This document shows, piece after piece, positions 1 through 7,458 of a stretch of DNA of 22,243 nt. Made by a program: the position numbers and the translations under genes. The notes beneath the pieces are model-generated. The model was not told the origin of the DNA. It saw only the letters and a program-made list of their open reading frames with translations, and ran no database searches. Numbering within the stretch: position 1 is the first letter of the stretch; each line of letters begins with the position of its first letter. The DNA comes from Tenderia sp965602225 (GTDB taxonomy: Bacteria > Pseudomonadota > Gammaproteobacteria > Tenderiales > Tenderiaceae): assembly GCA_965602225.1 (NCBI GenBank), contig CBFCYE010000037.1:1-22243 (forward strand), written 5' to 3'.

Positions 1-400
1 CATCCTCCTCTCTATCATTAGAGATTAGATGTTGCATCAACCGGTTGAAACCGCACAACATTGCTGTCGTTTTTCGCAGCAGGGCCCAACGTCTGCTTCG
101 GGCACACTTAAGCCTTTCGTCTACCCAATGAAGATATCACTCGCTAAGCCACCCAACGATATTGCATCGTAATAGGCCGGTGTCGGCCCAGAGTAATGAA
201 CGGCTGCACCATAGACATTGCATACTCGGCACTCATCAAGATAAATGGAGTGATAAAGAGTGGGGTAAGATCTCGGCTGAAGAGTATGGCCTGATGGCAG
301 CGACAGGTGAGATTGAGTCCAGCTCAATTACTTTGCCTACTGAAAAGCTGGCGCTGGCGTAGCGGTGAGATACTACTGTTTTGCCTTTGCTATTGATTGT
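1..400. other. Intergenic region with no firm gene; possible gene start at the left edge
   Basis: No convincing gene is seen. At the edge, bases 3-1 read ATG on the minus strand, directly preceded by AGAGAGGAGG, so a minus-strand gene could start here and leave the window; the Shine-Dalgarno match is unusually close to that ATG, and three bases cannot prove it. A 12-bp perfect palindrome, TCAACCGGTTGA, lies at 37-48, where an operator for such a gene would be expected. A plus-strand reading frame at 162-362 (66 codons, TTG start) has a plausible-looking second half but no recognisable family and no good ribosome binding site; it may be chance or a gene remnant. Confidence 0.3.
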
Positions 401-438
401 CGATGAAGCGCCATGCTTGTCAGCATGACGCCTCATTG
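401..438 (-). terminator. Long hairpin just after the subtilase stop codon, possible terminator
   Basis: Bases 401-417 pair with 422-438 across a 4-nt loop (TGTC), with one A/C mismatch and wobble pairs. The core is GCGCCATGCT against AGCATGACGC. It begins one base after the stop codon of the minus-strand protease gene. No good T-tract follows on the minus strand, so it is a weak intrinsic terminator or a 3'-end stabilising structure. Confidence 0.45.
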
Positions 439-439
439 T

Positions 440-3400
440 TTACCGCGTCTTAAGTAATTCCCCCAATCTGCCATTCCATAAGGTGGTTGCTCTCAGGCCG
501 CCAATGCCGATGTGAATTTCTGGATCAATTCCCTGTTTGAAGGTGAATTGTTGTTCATAGGAACCATCCATCTGATCAAGCACGTTATCTATAGCGCGGC
601 CATCTTTAACATTGATGTCAACTTTATGGGCGTGGCCTGGGCCGAGTAGATTGCCGAATTGATCCATCGGTCGAATAGAAACTTTTACCCCTTCGGGCAT
701 GCGCTCTAATCTGATGTCCGATTTGTCTGGGTCGAACTTGGCTGCTTTAACCAAGAGCGATGAATGTTGGCTTCTATTGACCTCCCCGCAGCCGGAATCA
801 GTGCCTATCTCATAATTGAGCGCGTAACCACCAGCGATCTGGACATTTTCTATAAAGGCACTGTAAATGCCGTCACCAGCTTTCCAGTCACCTTTAAGTT
901 TGTCACCGTTATCAACCAGCTGAACGCGCCAGTTGTTGCGTTTTTCTAACTGCGCCAGGAACTCTTGATTGCTGCTTAACTGCGAAAGCCGTCGTTCAAG
1001 AATCGCATTGGCAGAGGCTAGATAGGTTTTCTGTTTGGTTTGCATGGGCGGGGGTAATTGCTTGTGCAGCACTTGAGTTTGGGCGCGTGGCAGCCAGTTT
1101 GCTAATAGGTTGCCTCGGCTTATCTCTGGCGCAGAGATAGACACCGATACGTCGTTGGCATTGACGAGGGGACGGCCGTATTCGGTGAGTTTAGCAGTCA
1201 CATGTATCGGGGCGCCTGCCTGGAGGTTGGTGGTGCTGTGGGCGACCGTGTAACCAAAACAAGCTTCTTCATCGACGATGACTGATTGTTGGAAGCTGAG
1301 TTTTTTGTTGACGTTATTCTTTAGCTCAACCGTCCAGTCGCCGCTGAAGTTGGTTGGGTATTGCGAACGGTCAAAACGAAGCACGGTGTAGTGTTTGCCT
1401 CTTTTTGTTTCTGATGCAGCGACTTGGCTACCATTTGGCCCGATGGCTTGAATGGTGATGCCATTTTGCTGCAGTTTGCCCTTCCATGACAGTACCAACG
1501 TTAAGTTGCTAGCGGTGGCATTGACTGGGAAATCAATTGAATGTGTTGCACCTGAGTTAATGTCTTCTGCATCTGTTCTAACGATTTCGAGAGTGTTACC
1601 TTTCAAGCTTTGCACCAGGTCATCGGTATAGAACAGGTCAAGTTCGGCATCGGGCTCAGAGGTGAAATGGAAGGCGCCACCGGTTTCATTGGCAATACGT
1701 TCGATCACCTCTTCAAAACCGGCACCACTGACGCCGGTGCCTATGGTATGGATTTGTACGTTGTGTTCATCGATGAAGTCACCGTCTGGAGAAATGGCAC
1801 TGCCATCGAGTGCCAGCGCTGTTCCTGAGTCACACCTAAAAGCGCTGAAAGGTAATGTTGCGCTTGCTGCGTACGACTTGATTTTCAGGCGCGCGGGGTC
1901 ACCTTCTTCGCCTACAAAGGGGTTGATGGATTGCATGCCGTCACTGAATAGTACGACTGCGCGCTTATTGTTACCTAACGGATCAAAGCTATCGAAGGCC
2001 TCTTGTAGAGCCGCACCCATGGCGGTGCAATCAGAGGCAGTTACCATGCGCACATCGTCGATAACATCTTCGAGACGTGTTTCTAGATCGAGCAGCACGG
2101 GAGGTGTACCCGGCATGCTCGAAAGATTGGTATTAAAGTAGATGACTCCCACCTGGTCGCCAGTGACTGCATGCAGACTCCAGGTTTGAAGAAAAAGCTC
2201 TGCTGCTTGTCGAAGTAATTCAATCTTGGTTGCCACGGCGCCGCCACCGGCAGGGGCACTGTTCATGCTGTCTGAAATATCCAACGCCAGAATCATATCG
2301 AGCGGCCTGCGGATTGGGCCGTTGTCGGCGACGACTGAAAAGAGCTGGGGTCCTTCGGCAACGCTATGGCCAACGATGCTCACTTCCCAGGTGCCTTCAG
2401 CAGGGGCATCAACCACTACTTGTTCAAGGTTGTTAATGCGGTCAACCTGATCTCTATCGGCAGCTGCCGATGGTGCTGCCGGATTCAGTGTCCATGGATG
2501 GTGGCGGCTGCCGTCTGGTGCGATAACGACTAAATCCAAATCGTTAATCAAGGCCGGGTTAGCTTCTTCCGCCGCGGCTGGGTCATCCCAGGCTAAAGTA
2601 ATTTTGAGAGAAGGAGTACCTGCGATCACGGCAAAATAATAGTCAGCCGAGCCTCCATGGTCCACTTGGTCTTCGAGAGCTTCCCGTCTTTGCACTGCAG
2701 TGACAGCAGCATTGATGTCTACCACGCCGTAACCTGACGCATAATCAGGGCCACGGTTATACCAGCTGGTGGCGTTATCCAGATCATCGGCGGTGTGAAC
2801 GATGAGGGCTTTGTAAGTCGAAGGCAGTGGGTCAGGGCGGGCAGGGAACGCCGTGCGCCAGCTGTCTAGCAACAAGGCATAAGAGCCGGACGTTTCAGCG
2901 GCTGCTGAGGAGGTTAGCGAAAACCAGCCATAGCGAAAACCACCTGCATCCGCCGGGTTGAAGCGGTAAGGTGTTCGGTAGGCTTGCTGGCTGGGGTTGC
3001 CGTAAGTGGTATTACCCCAAGGATCTACTTCTTCGCCATAAGCGTTGTCGATCTCTGTGACATCACCAATATCCGCACCGTTGTGATGACCGGCAGCAAC
3101 TACTTCGGGTTTAAGTCGACCATCCAGGGTGGGGCCCCAGCTGCTATATACGGACATTTTATTGTTGTCGCTATCAATAGCCCCGACAGTCAGGATATTT
3201 TTGGCTGATTTCGGATGATTGAGGCTGCCATAGTTTTCGAAGGGAGCGGCATCGTCGCCAATGCAGTCCAACTGATTATCACCGGCATCAAAATAACCGT
3301 CGCGTTCGTTACCCACTGAAAAAATAATGGGAACTTGACGGCCATATGCGCCCCGTACAGCATCGTCTAAAAATGGTGCCCGGCCTTCGTAACTGCCATA

Positions 3401-4453
3401 GGCTATATCGGTGCAGCCGGCATCGCCCCATGAGTTGTTGGCAATATCGATACCGTCATTTTCAATCGCATCTTCGACATCTGCCATGTAGTTGGTGACA
3501 GAATCAACGGGATCTTGATAAGCATAAAGTCTTACTGTTGAGTCTGGTGCGACCCCTCGCCACTGATTGGCGATAGCGCTGCCATTGGCCAGCGAAATTG
3601 AACCATCTCCGGCAATCATGCCGGTTGTCATGGTTGGGTGGGCAAAGTCCTCATCAGGATAAGTTGGCCCCGCGTCGCCCTTGCTGACGCGGCCGCCAAA
3701 GTCGGGATGGGCTGCATACGCATGCTCGTATTCAAAAACGCCTACGGTTACATCGGTGCCGTCAATGCCTGCTGTCTGTACTGCATTGGCATTGATAAAT
3801 GCCCGTACTCTATCGGATTCCGGCTTTCCCGGTGGCAGTGTGGGTTCGATGTAGCGCACGGCAGCAATGCCGGCTAAAGCATTGAGGTTTTCTTCCAGGA
3901 TGGAGATGACGAAAACATGCAGTTTTTCGCTTACGTCTCGACGTACTTCAGCCCCTAGTCGTTCAAACTTATCTTTGACTGCTTGGGAATCTGTACCCTT
4001 AAACACTTTGACTAGAAGCTCCAATCGTCCCGCCTCACGTTTGGCATGTTTGCCTATGCGTTTAGCTCGTAGCGACGGTGATAGTTTGTCTGATGCCTTA
4101 AGAGTTCCAACCCAGCGTACAGGCACGGTTTTTATTTGTGTGCTCGATAATGAAGTTGGTGCAGTAGCAAGCCATGCGCTACCTGATAGTGGCCTCTGCA
4201 GTTGGATGCCCAAGTCCTCAAGCTCACGCCGCTCACGTAAAGAGGGAATATGATCAAGCTGGATAATGATGTTTGTGCGACGTGTATCAACTTTTCTTAG
4301 TTCAGAAACGATAGCATCGCTGGCCATCTTATTCGGCGTGAATTGCCTGTCTCCTATTTTTACTACATAAGGGCTGTGTTTGATGGTTGTACAGGCTGTG
4401 AGTAGGACTATTGCTACAGATAGCAATACTCTGCATGGCATTATCTTGTGCAC
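440..4453 (-). CDS. Large lipoprotein with subtilisin-like (S8) protease and von Willebrand A domains
   Basis: Predicted exported protein of 1337 aa. The GTG at 4453 was chosen because AAGGAAGGGAG lies 7 nt upstream; an ATG at 4441 is also possible, and a TTG at 4486 lies upstream of the Shine-Dalgarno. The N-terminus has basic residues, a hydrophobic stretch and the lipobox LTAC (Cys at about residue 21), so a lipid anchor is expected. After a propeptide-like region comes an S8 domain (about 225-590): HPT with His272, NNSWG with the oxyanion-hole Asn340, and TSSAAAETSG with nucleophile Ser515. At the usual Asp position the protein reads VFEYEH, giving Glu241. A jelly-roll-like beta domain follows (about 600-715). 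Next is a VWA domain (about 717-920) with a full MIDAS: DISDS (Asp725), Thr810 and SDG (Asp838). The last 400 residues look like beta-sandwich domains, including a GDGIYS motif. The gene stands alone and diverges from lexA. Substrate unknown. Confidence 0.88.
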   Translation of the reverse strand: MHKIMPCRVLLSVAIVLLTACTTIKHSPYVVKIGDRQFTPNKMASDAIVSELRKVDTRRTNIIIQLDHIPSLRERRELEDLGIQLQRPLSGSAWLATAPTSLSSTQIKTVPVRWVGTLKASDKLSPSLRAKRIGKHAKREAGRLELLVKVFKGTDSQAVKDKFERLGAEVRRDVSEKLHVFVISILEENLNALAGIAAVRYIEPTLPPGKPESDRVRAFINANAVQTAGIDGTDVTVGVFEYEHAYAAHPDFGGRVSKGDAGPTYPDEDFAHPTMTTGMIAGDGSISLANGSAIANQWRGVAPDSTVRLYAYQDPVDSVTNYMADVEDAIENDGIDIANNSWGDAGCTDIAYGSYEGRAPFLDDAVRGAYGRQVPIIFSVGNERDGYFDAGDNQLDCIGDDAAPFENYGSLNHPKSAKNILTVGAIDSDNNKMSVYSSWGPTLDGRLKPEVVAAGHHNGADIGDVTEIDNAYGEEVDPWGNTTYGNPSQQAYRTPYRFNPADAGGFRYGWFSLTSSAAAETSGSYALLLDSWRTAFPARPDPLPSTYKALIVHTADDLDNATSWYNRGPDYASGYGVVDINAAVTAVQRREALEDQVDHGGSADYYFAVIAGTPSLKITLAWDDPAAAEEANPALINDLDLVVIAPDGSRHHPWTLNPAAPSAAADRDQVDRINNLEQVVVDAPAEGTWEVSIVGHSVAEGPQLFSVVADNGPIRRPLDMILALDISDSMNSAPAGGGAVATKIELLRQAAELFLQTWSLHAVTGDQVGVIYFNTNLSSMPGTPPVLLDLETRLEDVIDDVRMVTASDCTAMGAALQEAFDSFDPLGNNKRAVVLFSDGMQSINPFVGEEGDPARLKIKSYAASATLPFSAFRCDSGTALALDGSAISPDGDFIDEHNVQIHTIGTGVSGAGFEEVIERIANETGGAFHFTSEPDAELDLFYTDDLVQSLKGNTLEIVRTDAEDINSGATHSIDFPVNATASNLTLVLSWKGKLQQNGITIQAIGPNGSQVAASETKRGKHYTVLRFDRSQYPTNFSGDWTVELKNNVNKKLSFQQSVIVDEEACFGYTVAHSTTNLQAGAPIHVTAKLTEYGRPLVNANDVSVSISAPEISRGNLLANWLPRAQTQVLHKQLPPPMQTKQKTYLASANAILERRLSQLSSNQEFLAQLEKRNNWRVQLVDNGDKLKGDWKAGDGIYSAFIENVQIAGGYALNYEIGTDSGCGEVNRSQHSSLLVKAAKFDPDKSDIRLERMPEGVKVSIRPMDQFGNLLGPGHAHKVDINVKDGRAIDNVLDQMDGSYEQQFTFKQGIDPEIHIGIGGLRATTLWNGRLGELLKTR

Positions 4454-4861
4454 TTCTCTTCTCCCTTCCTTGGGCGTGTTATGCAAGTGGAGCCACTAGA
4501 AATATATTGGGCCCCCATAAACTAAACGAAGATAGATGTACTTCTTATTCATAAAAAGTATAAGCAAAACAAACAGAATTTCTCCTAACATCCTAAGAGT
4601 AGATCAAACCATCGAAATTACCACTGTGAGTAATAAACACACCTAAGAAGCCCTGAAACACGTGCACCACTACTCCTGAAGCCGAATGGCAGCTATCAGT
4701 ATAAATTTACCTGAAAGCGAAAATTGGCAATTGACCGCTTGGGGCATGCTACTGACAATTCCCCATAATTCTTAATTGACAGCTATGGGGAGAATTTTGC
4801 CGATCACAATTTAATTCTCAATGACAGCCAACAATATTGAGTAGACCTTAGAAGACAACAC
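4454..4861. other. AT-rich divergent intergenic region
   Basis: No gene is seen here. It separates the minus-strand protease from the plus-strand lexA cassette and must hold the protease promoter, for which no clear -35/-10 pair was found. A dyad CCCCATA (4761-4767) / TATGGGG (4784-4790) is flanked by AATT on both sides, with a 16-nt loop containing TTGACA (4776-4781). No good -10 follows that TTGACA at normal spacing. Confidence 0.4.
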
Positions 4862-4890
4862 TTGAAAGTTCAGGTTTTGTTCATTAGACT
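4862..4890 (+). promoter_or_regulatory. Sigma-70-type promoter of the lexA-polymerase cassette
   Basis: TTGAAA at 4862-4867 (5 of 6 to the -35 consensus) is followed after exactly 17 nt by TAGACT at 4885-4890 (4 of 6 to the -10 consensus). Transcription would start near 4897. The 17-nt spacer is filled by one GTTC-N7-GTTC box, so a bound repressor would block RNA polymerase directly. Promoter function is inferred from sequence only. Confidence 0.65.
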
Positions 4891-4910
4891 TAAATGAACA
4901 AAAGGTGAAC
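4868..4910. promoter_or_regulatory. Double head-to-head LexA-type operator (GTTC-N7-GTTC)
   Basis: Seen directly: GTTCAGGTTTTGTTC on the plus strand at 4868-4882 and GTTCACCTTTTGTTC on the minus strand at 4910-4896. With flanking bases they form an inverted repeat with 18-nt arms (4868-4885 and 4893-4910, 16 of 18 matching; the inner 11 are perfect) around a 7-nt spacer. GTTC-N7-GTTC is the known LexA box of Alphaproteobacteria, whereas Gammaproteobacteria normally use CTGT-N8-ACAG. The left box lies between -35 and -10; the right box covers the expected start of transcription and the Shine-Dalgarno. Autoregulation by the adjacent LexA-like protein is inferred. Confidence 0.75.
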
Positions 4911-4913
4911 TTT

Positions 4914-5504
4914 ATGCTGACCCGTAAACAACAACAAAGCTATCAATTTATCTGCGATTACCTCGCCGAGCACGGCTACTCGCCGTCGCTGGATGAGATC
5001 AGTCTGGCGCTGGGCACGCGTTCCAAGACCTCGGCCTTTAACTATGTCCGCGAACTGGAAGCGGCCGGACTGATCCGCCTGGCCAGTGGCCGCAAGCGCA
5101 ATATTGAGTTAGTGGAACGCTCCAGCACTAGCCTGCCGCTAGTGGGCAAGATCGCCGCCGGCCAGCCAATCGAGGCCATTGAGAACCAGGACCACATCGA
5201 TCTGAGCCAGTTTTTCATGGGCAGCAATCGCTTCATCCTCAAGGTTGAAGGTGAATCGATGATCGAGGCAGGCATCATGAACGGCGACATGGTGATAATA
5301 AAACAGCAACAGCGTGCCCAGAATGGCGACATCGTCGTTGCCTTGATCGACCAGAACGAGGCAACGCTGAAATACCTGCAACACAATCAGGACAGCAGCA
5401 TCACGCTGAAACCAGCCAACCGTGCCCTGCCCACCATGCATTACGCCGCCGAGCGGGTGCAGATCCAGGGCATCGTCGTTGGCCAGATGCGCAGTTACGA
5501 GTAG
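4914..5504 (+). CDS. lexA: LexA-family SOS repressor with self-cleaving S24 peptidase domain
   Basis: A 196-aa protein, close to the usual LexA length. It has an N-terminal winged helix-turn-helix (about 1-65) and a C-terminal S24 peptidase domain (about 75-196). The self-cleavage site is present (KIAAGQ, Ala82-Gly83), as is the catalytic pair Ser115 (in GESM) and Lys153 (in ATLKYL). It should bind operators as a dimer and be inactivated by RecA-stimulated self-cleavage. The ATG at 4914 is preferred over the GTG at 4905 because AAAGG ends 8 nt before it and the product starts MLTRKQ. From memory, that start and an SK(S/T) motif in the recognition-helix region resemble alphaproteobacterial LexA, matching the GTTC boxes upstream. 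The polymerase gene follows 6 nt after the stop. Because it sits with a Y-family polymerase it may be a second, dedicated LexA rather than the global one; the rest of the genome would tell. Confidence 0.93.
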   Translation: MLTRKQQQSYQFICDYLAEHGYSPSLDEISLALGTRSKTSAFNYVRELEAAGLIRLASGRKRNIELVERSSTSLPLVGKIAAGQPIEAIENQDHIDLSQFFMGSNRFILKVEGESMIEAGIMNGDMVIIKQQQRAQNGDIVVALIDQNEATLKYLQHNQDSSITLKPANRALPTMHYAAERVQIQGIVVGQMRSYE

Positions 5505-5510
5505 CCAGCC

Positions 5511-6740
5511 GTGTACTGCCCTGTGGTCTGGCCCCGCGCCATTATTCTGGTCGACATGGATGCCTTCTTTGCATCCATCGAACAGCGTGATTTCCCCGAG
5601 CTGCGCGGCAAACCGATCGGCGTTACCAATGGCATGCAAGGCAGCACCATTATCACCAGCTCGTATGAGGCTCGCGCCTTTGGCATTAAAACAGGCATGC
5701 GAGTAAAAGAGGCCCTGCAACTCTGCCCCGCTTTCATTCAACGAGCATCGCGGCCTGAGGTCTATGCCGAGGTTTCCTGTCAGATCATGTATGCGCTGCA
5801 ACAGGTCACGCCTGATATTGAAGTCTTTTCGGTGGACGAGGCCTTTCTCGATGTCAGCCATTGCCAGCAGCTGCACGGCACCCCGGCGCGTATGGCGCAC
5901 ATGGCACGTCAGATCGTGGAAAAGGTTTCCGGCATCACCTGCTCCGCCGGCCTCAGTGGCGACAAGACCACCGCCAAGTTTGCCGCCAAGCTCAACAAAC
6001 CCAACGGCATCGCTATCATTCCACCGTGGGAGGCAAAAGAGCGACTCTACGATGTGCCAGCGACCAAGCTCTGCGGCATCGCAGACGGCATCGGCAACTA
6101 CCTTGCCAGTCACGGCGCCTACACCTGTGGCGAGGTTGGCCAACTACCGGTCAGCGTATTGGGCAGACGCTTCGGCAATCTTGGTCGTCGTATCTGGTTG
6201 ATGTGCCAGGGCGAAGATCCGGACACCATCCACACCGATATTGCCGCGCCCAAATCCATCGGCCATGGCAAGGTGGTGCCACCCGGCACTCGGGACAAAG
6301 AGGTCATTCTCACCTACTTGATGCACATGAGTGAAAAGGTCGCCACCCGCCTACGCCGCCATACGCTGGAGTCCAACCATTTTCTGGTCGGCGTCAAAAC
6401 CGACTTTGGCTGGCTGGGTGACAAACCACGACTGGCCACACCGACCGATGATGGCCGTCTGATCTTTATGTTATGCAGAAACATGATCGAACACTATTGG
6501 CGAGGCGACACCATCAAACAAGTGCAAGTCACTGCGCTCAAGCCTCAGATCAAGGGCGGCCAGCAGGACATGTTTAGTGAAGCTAGCCCGAAGCGCGACC
6601 AGACCAATCAGGTGATGGATAAAATTAATAACCGTTATGGTGAATCGGTTGTCGCACCCGGACGCCTGTTGAATAAGTCCACCAGCCCTAATGTCATCTC
6701 ACCGGCATGGAAACCATCGGGGCATCGCAAGACCATCTAG
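5511..6740 (+). CDS. Y-family translesion DNA polymerase (DinB/UmuC superfamily)
   Basis: A 409-aa error-prone polymerase expected to bypass damaged template bases. The palm carries the metal-binding acidic residues in LVDMDAFF (Asp15) and FSVDEAFLD (Asp109, Glu110); Phe20 matches the steric-gate position. PNGIA (164-168), helix-hairpin-helix and little-finger regions follow. Near the C-terminus QQDMF (351-355) fits the beta-clamp binding pentapeptide, then a KRD...MDKINNRYG tail. The palm resembles DinB (Pol IV) more than UmuC. The start is uncertain: GTG 5511 or GTG 5523, both without a clear Shine-Dalgarno. It lies 6 nt after lexA, in the same frame, with only the lexA TAG between, so translational coupling is likely. 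There is no imuA, imuB or dnaE2 nearby. It should be repressed with lexA and induced by DNA damage. Confidence 0.93.
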   Translation: MYCPVVWPRAIILVDMDAFFASIEQRDFPELRGKPIGVTNGMQGSTIITSSYEARAFGIKTGMRVKEALQLCPAFIQRASRPEVYAEVSCQIMYALQQVTPDIEVFSVDEAFLDVSHCQQLHGTPARMAHMARQIVEKVSGITCSAGLSGDKTTAKFAAKLNKPNGIAIIPPWEAKERLYDVPATKLCGIADGIGNYLASHGAYTCGEVGQLPVSVLGRRFGNLGRRIWLMCQGEDPDTIHTDIAAPKSIGHGKVVPPGTRDKEVILTYLMHMSEKVATRLRRHTLESNHFLVGVKTDFGWLGDKPRLATPTDDGRLIFMLCRNMIEHYWRGDTIKQVQVTALKPQIKGGQQDMFSEASPKRDQTNQVMDKINNRYGESVVAPGRLLNKSTSPNVISPAWKPSGHRKTI

Positions 6741-6819
6741 AGTCAAAATAGTTGTATATACTCAAAGGGCATCTCTAAAAATACAATAACAAGATGGCGT
6801 CAGGTAAAGGGAAAAACAC

Positions 6820-7380
6820 ATGGCCGATCAAGCAAAAAGTTTCTGGTCTTCAATTCAAGGAATTCTCACCGGCATCGCCGCTGTAATAACAGCACTCACC
6901 GGGCTCTACATTGCCATCAATGGCGATAATGTTGCTACACAGATAGACACAAGCATCGGTACGATAACGGCACTGCCTCAAGCTGTGATAGATAATGGCA
7001 TGGTTAAATCAGACAACAATTCAACACAGCCAATAAAACAACTATCACAGCTACCCACCACGGCCCCAGCCCAAAAAAAAACACCATTTCCCGAGACCGG
7101 ACCTTTGCTTGAGTGCGCGTTTTTCCCAACCGTCAACACACTTACAAGTCTAATGGGGTGGTCTGGTCATTATCATCAACAAATCATCGCTGCCGCTGGC
7201 GTAAAAAGACGTGCCACGGAGCCATGCAATCAAACAATAGACTTTCGCGGCATGGCACATTGCAAAACCCCGGATGATCTTGAGATACGTCAAGCGCTGC
7301 TGGAAACGCTGACACTCTGCCGTGCGGCTGGCATTGAGTGGCAAGACATTCAACACTCAAACACTCTCGGGAAGAAGTAA
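6820..7380 (+). CDS. Unrecognised membrane-anchored protein with four cysteines
   Basis: A 186-aa protein that I cannot assign to a family. A short N-terminus precedes one hydrophobic segment (about 13-33, GILTGIAAVITALTGLYIAI), then a low-complexity linker rich in Thr, Ser, Gln and Pro (about 38-90), then a compact C-terminal part with Cys99, Cys136, Cys148 and Cys167. The likely arrangement is one membrane helix with the C-terminal part in the periplasm, where the cysteines could form two disulfides; the orientation is inferred. The ATG follows AGGTAAAGGG at a usable distance. It lies 79 nt after the polymerase gene and 78 nt before the GAF/HD-GYP gene, all on the plus strand, with no terminator seen between, so it may be co-transcribed with either. 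Confidence 0.75.
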   Translation: MADQAKSFWSSIQGILTGIAAVITALTGLYIAINGDNVATQIDTSIGTITALPQAVIDNGMVKSDNNSTQPIKQLSQLPTTAPAQKKTPFPETGPLLECAFFPTVNTLTSLMGWSGHYHQQIIAAAGVKRRATEPCNQTIDFRGMAHCKTPDDLEIRQALLETLTLCRAAGIEWQDIQHSNTLGKK

Positions 7381-7458
7381 AAACGAAATACCCCATACGC
7401 CATTCATAGCTATATAATGATTCGATTGAGTTCAGAACAGAGATAACACGGGAACAAG

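Noticed and set aside
1662..2141. 159-codon plus-strand frame inside the protease gene
   Set aside because: Antisense to the VWA domain with its intact MIDAS motif; low-complexity Ser/Thr/Pro composition.
5139..6143. 334-codon open frame on the minus strand across lexA and the polymerase
   Set aside because: It lies fully antisense to two genes with intact catalytic motifs and shows no recognisable domain; it is a codon-bias shadow.
7434..7457. Two GAAC elements before the HD-GYP gene as a possible second LexA box
   Set aside because: The spacing is 13 nt instead of 7, so it does not fit GTTC-N7-GTTC.
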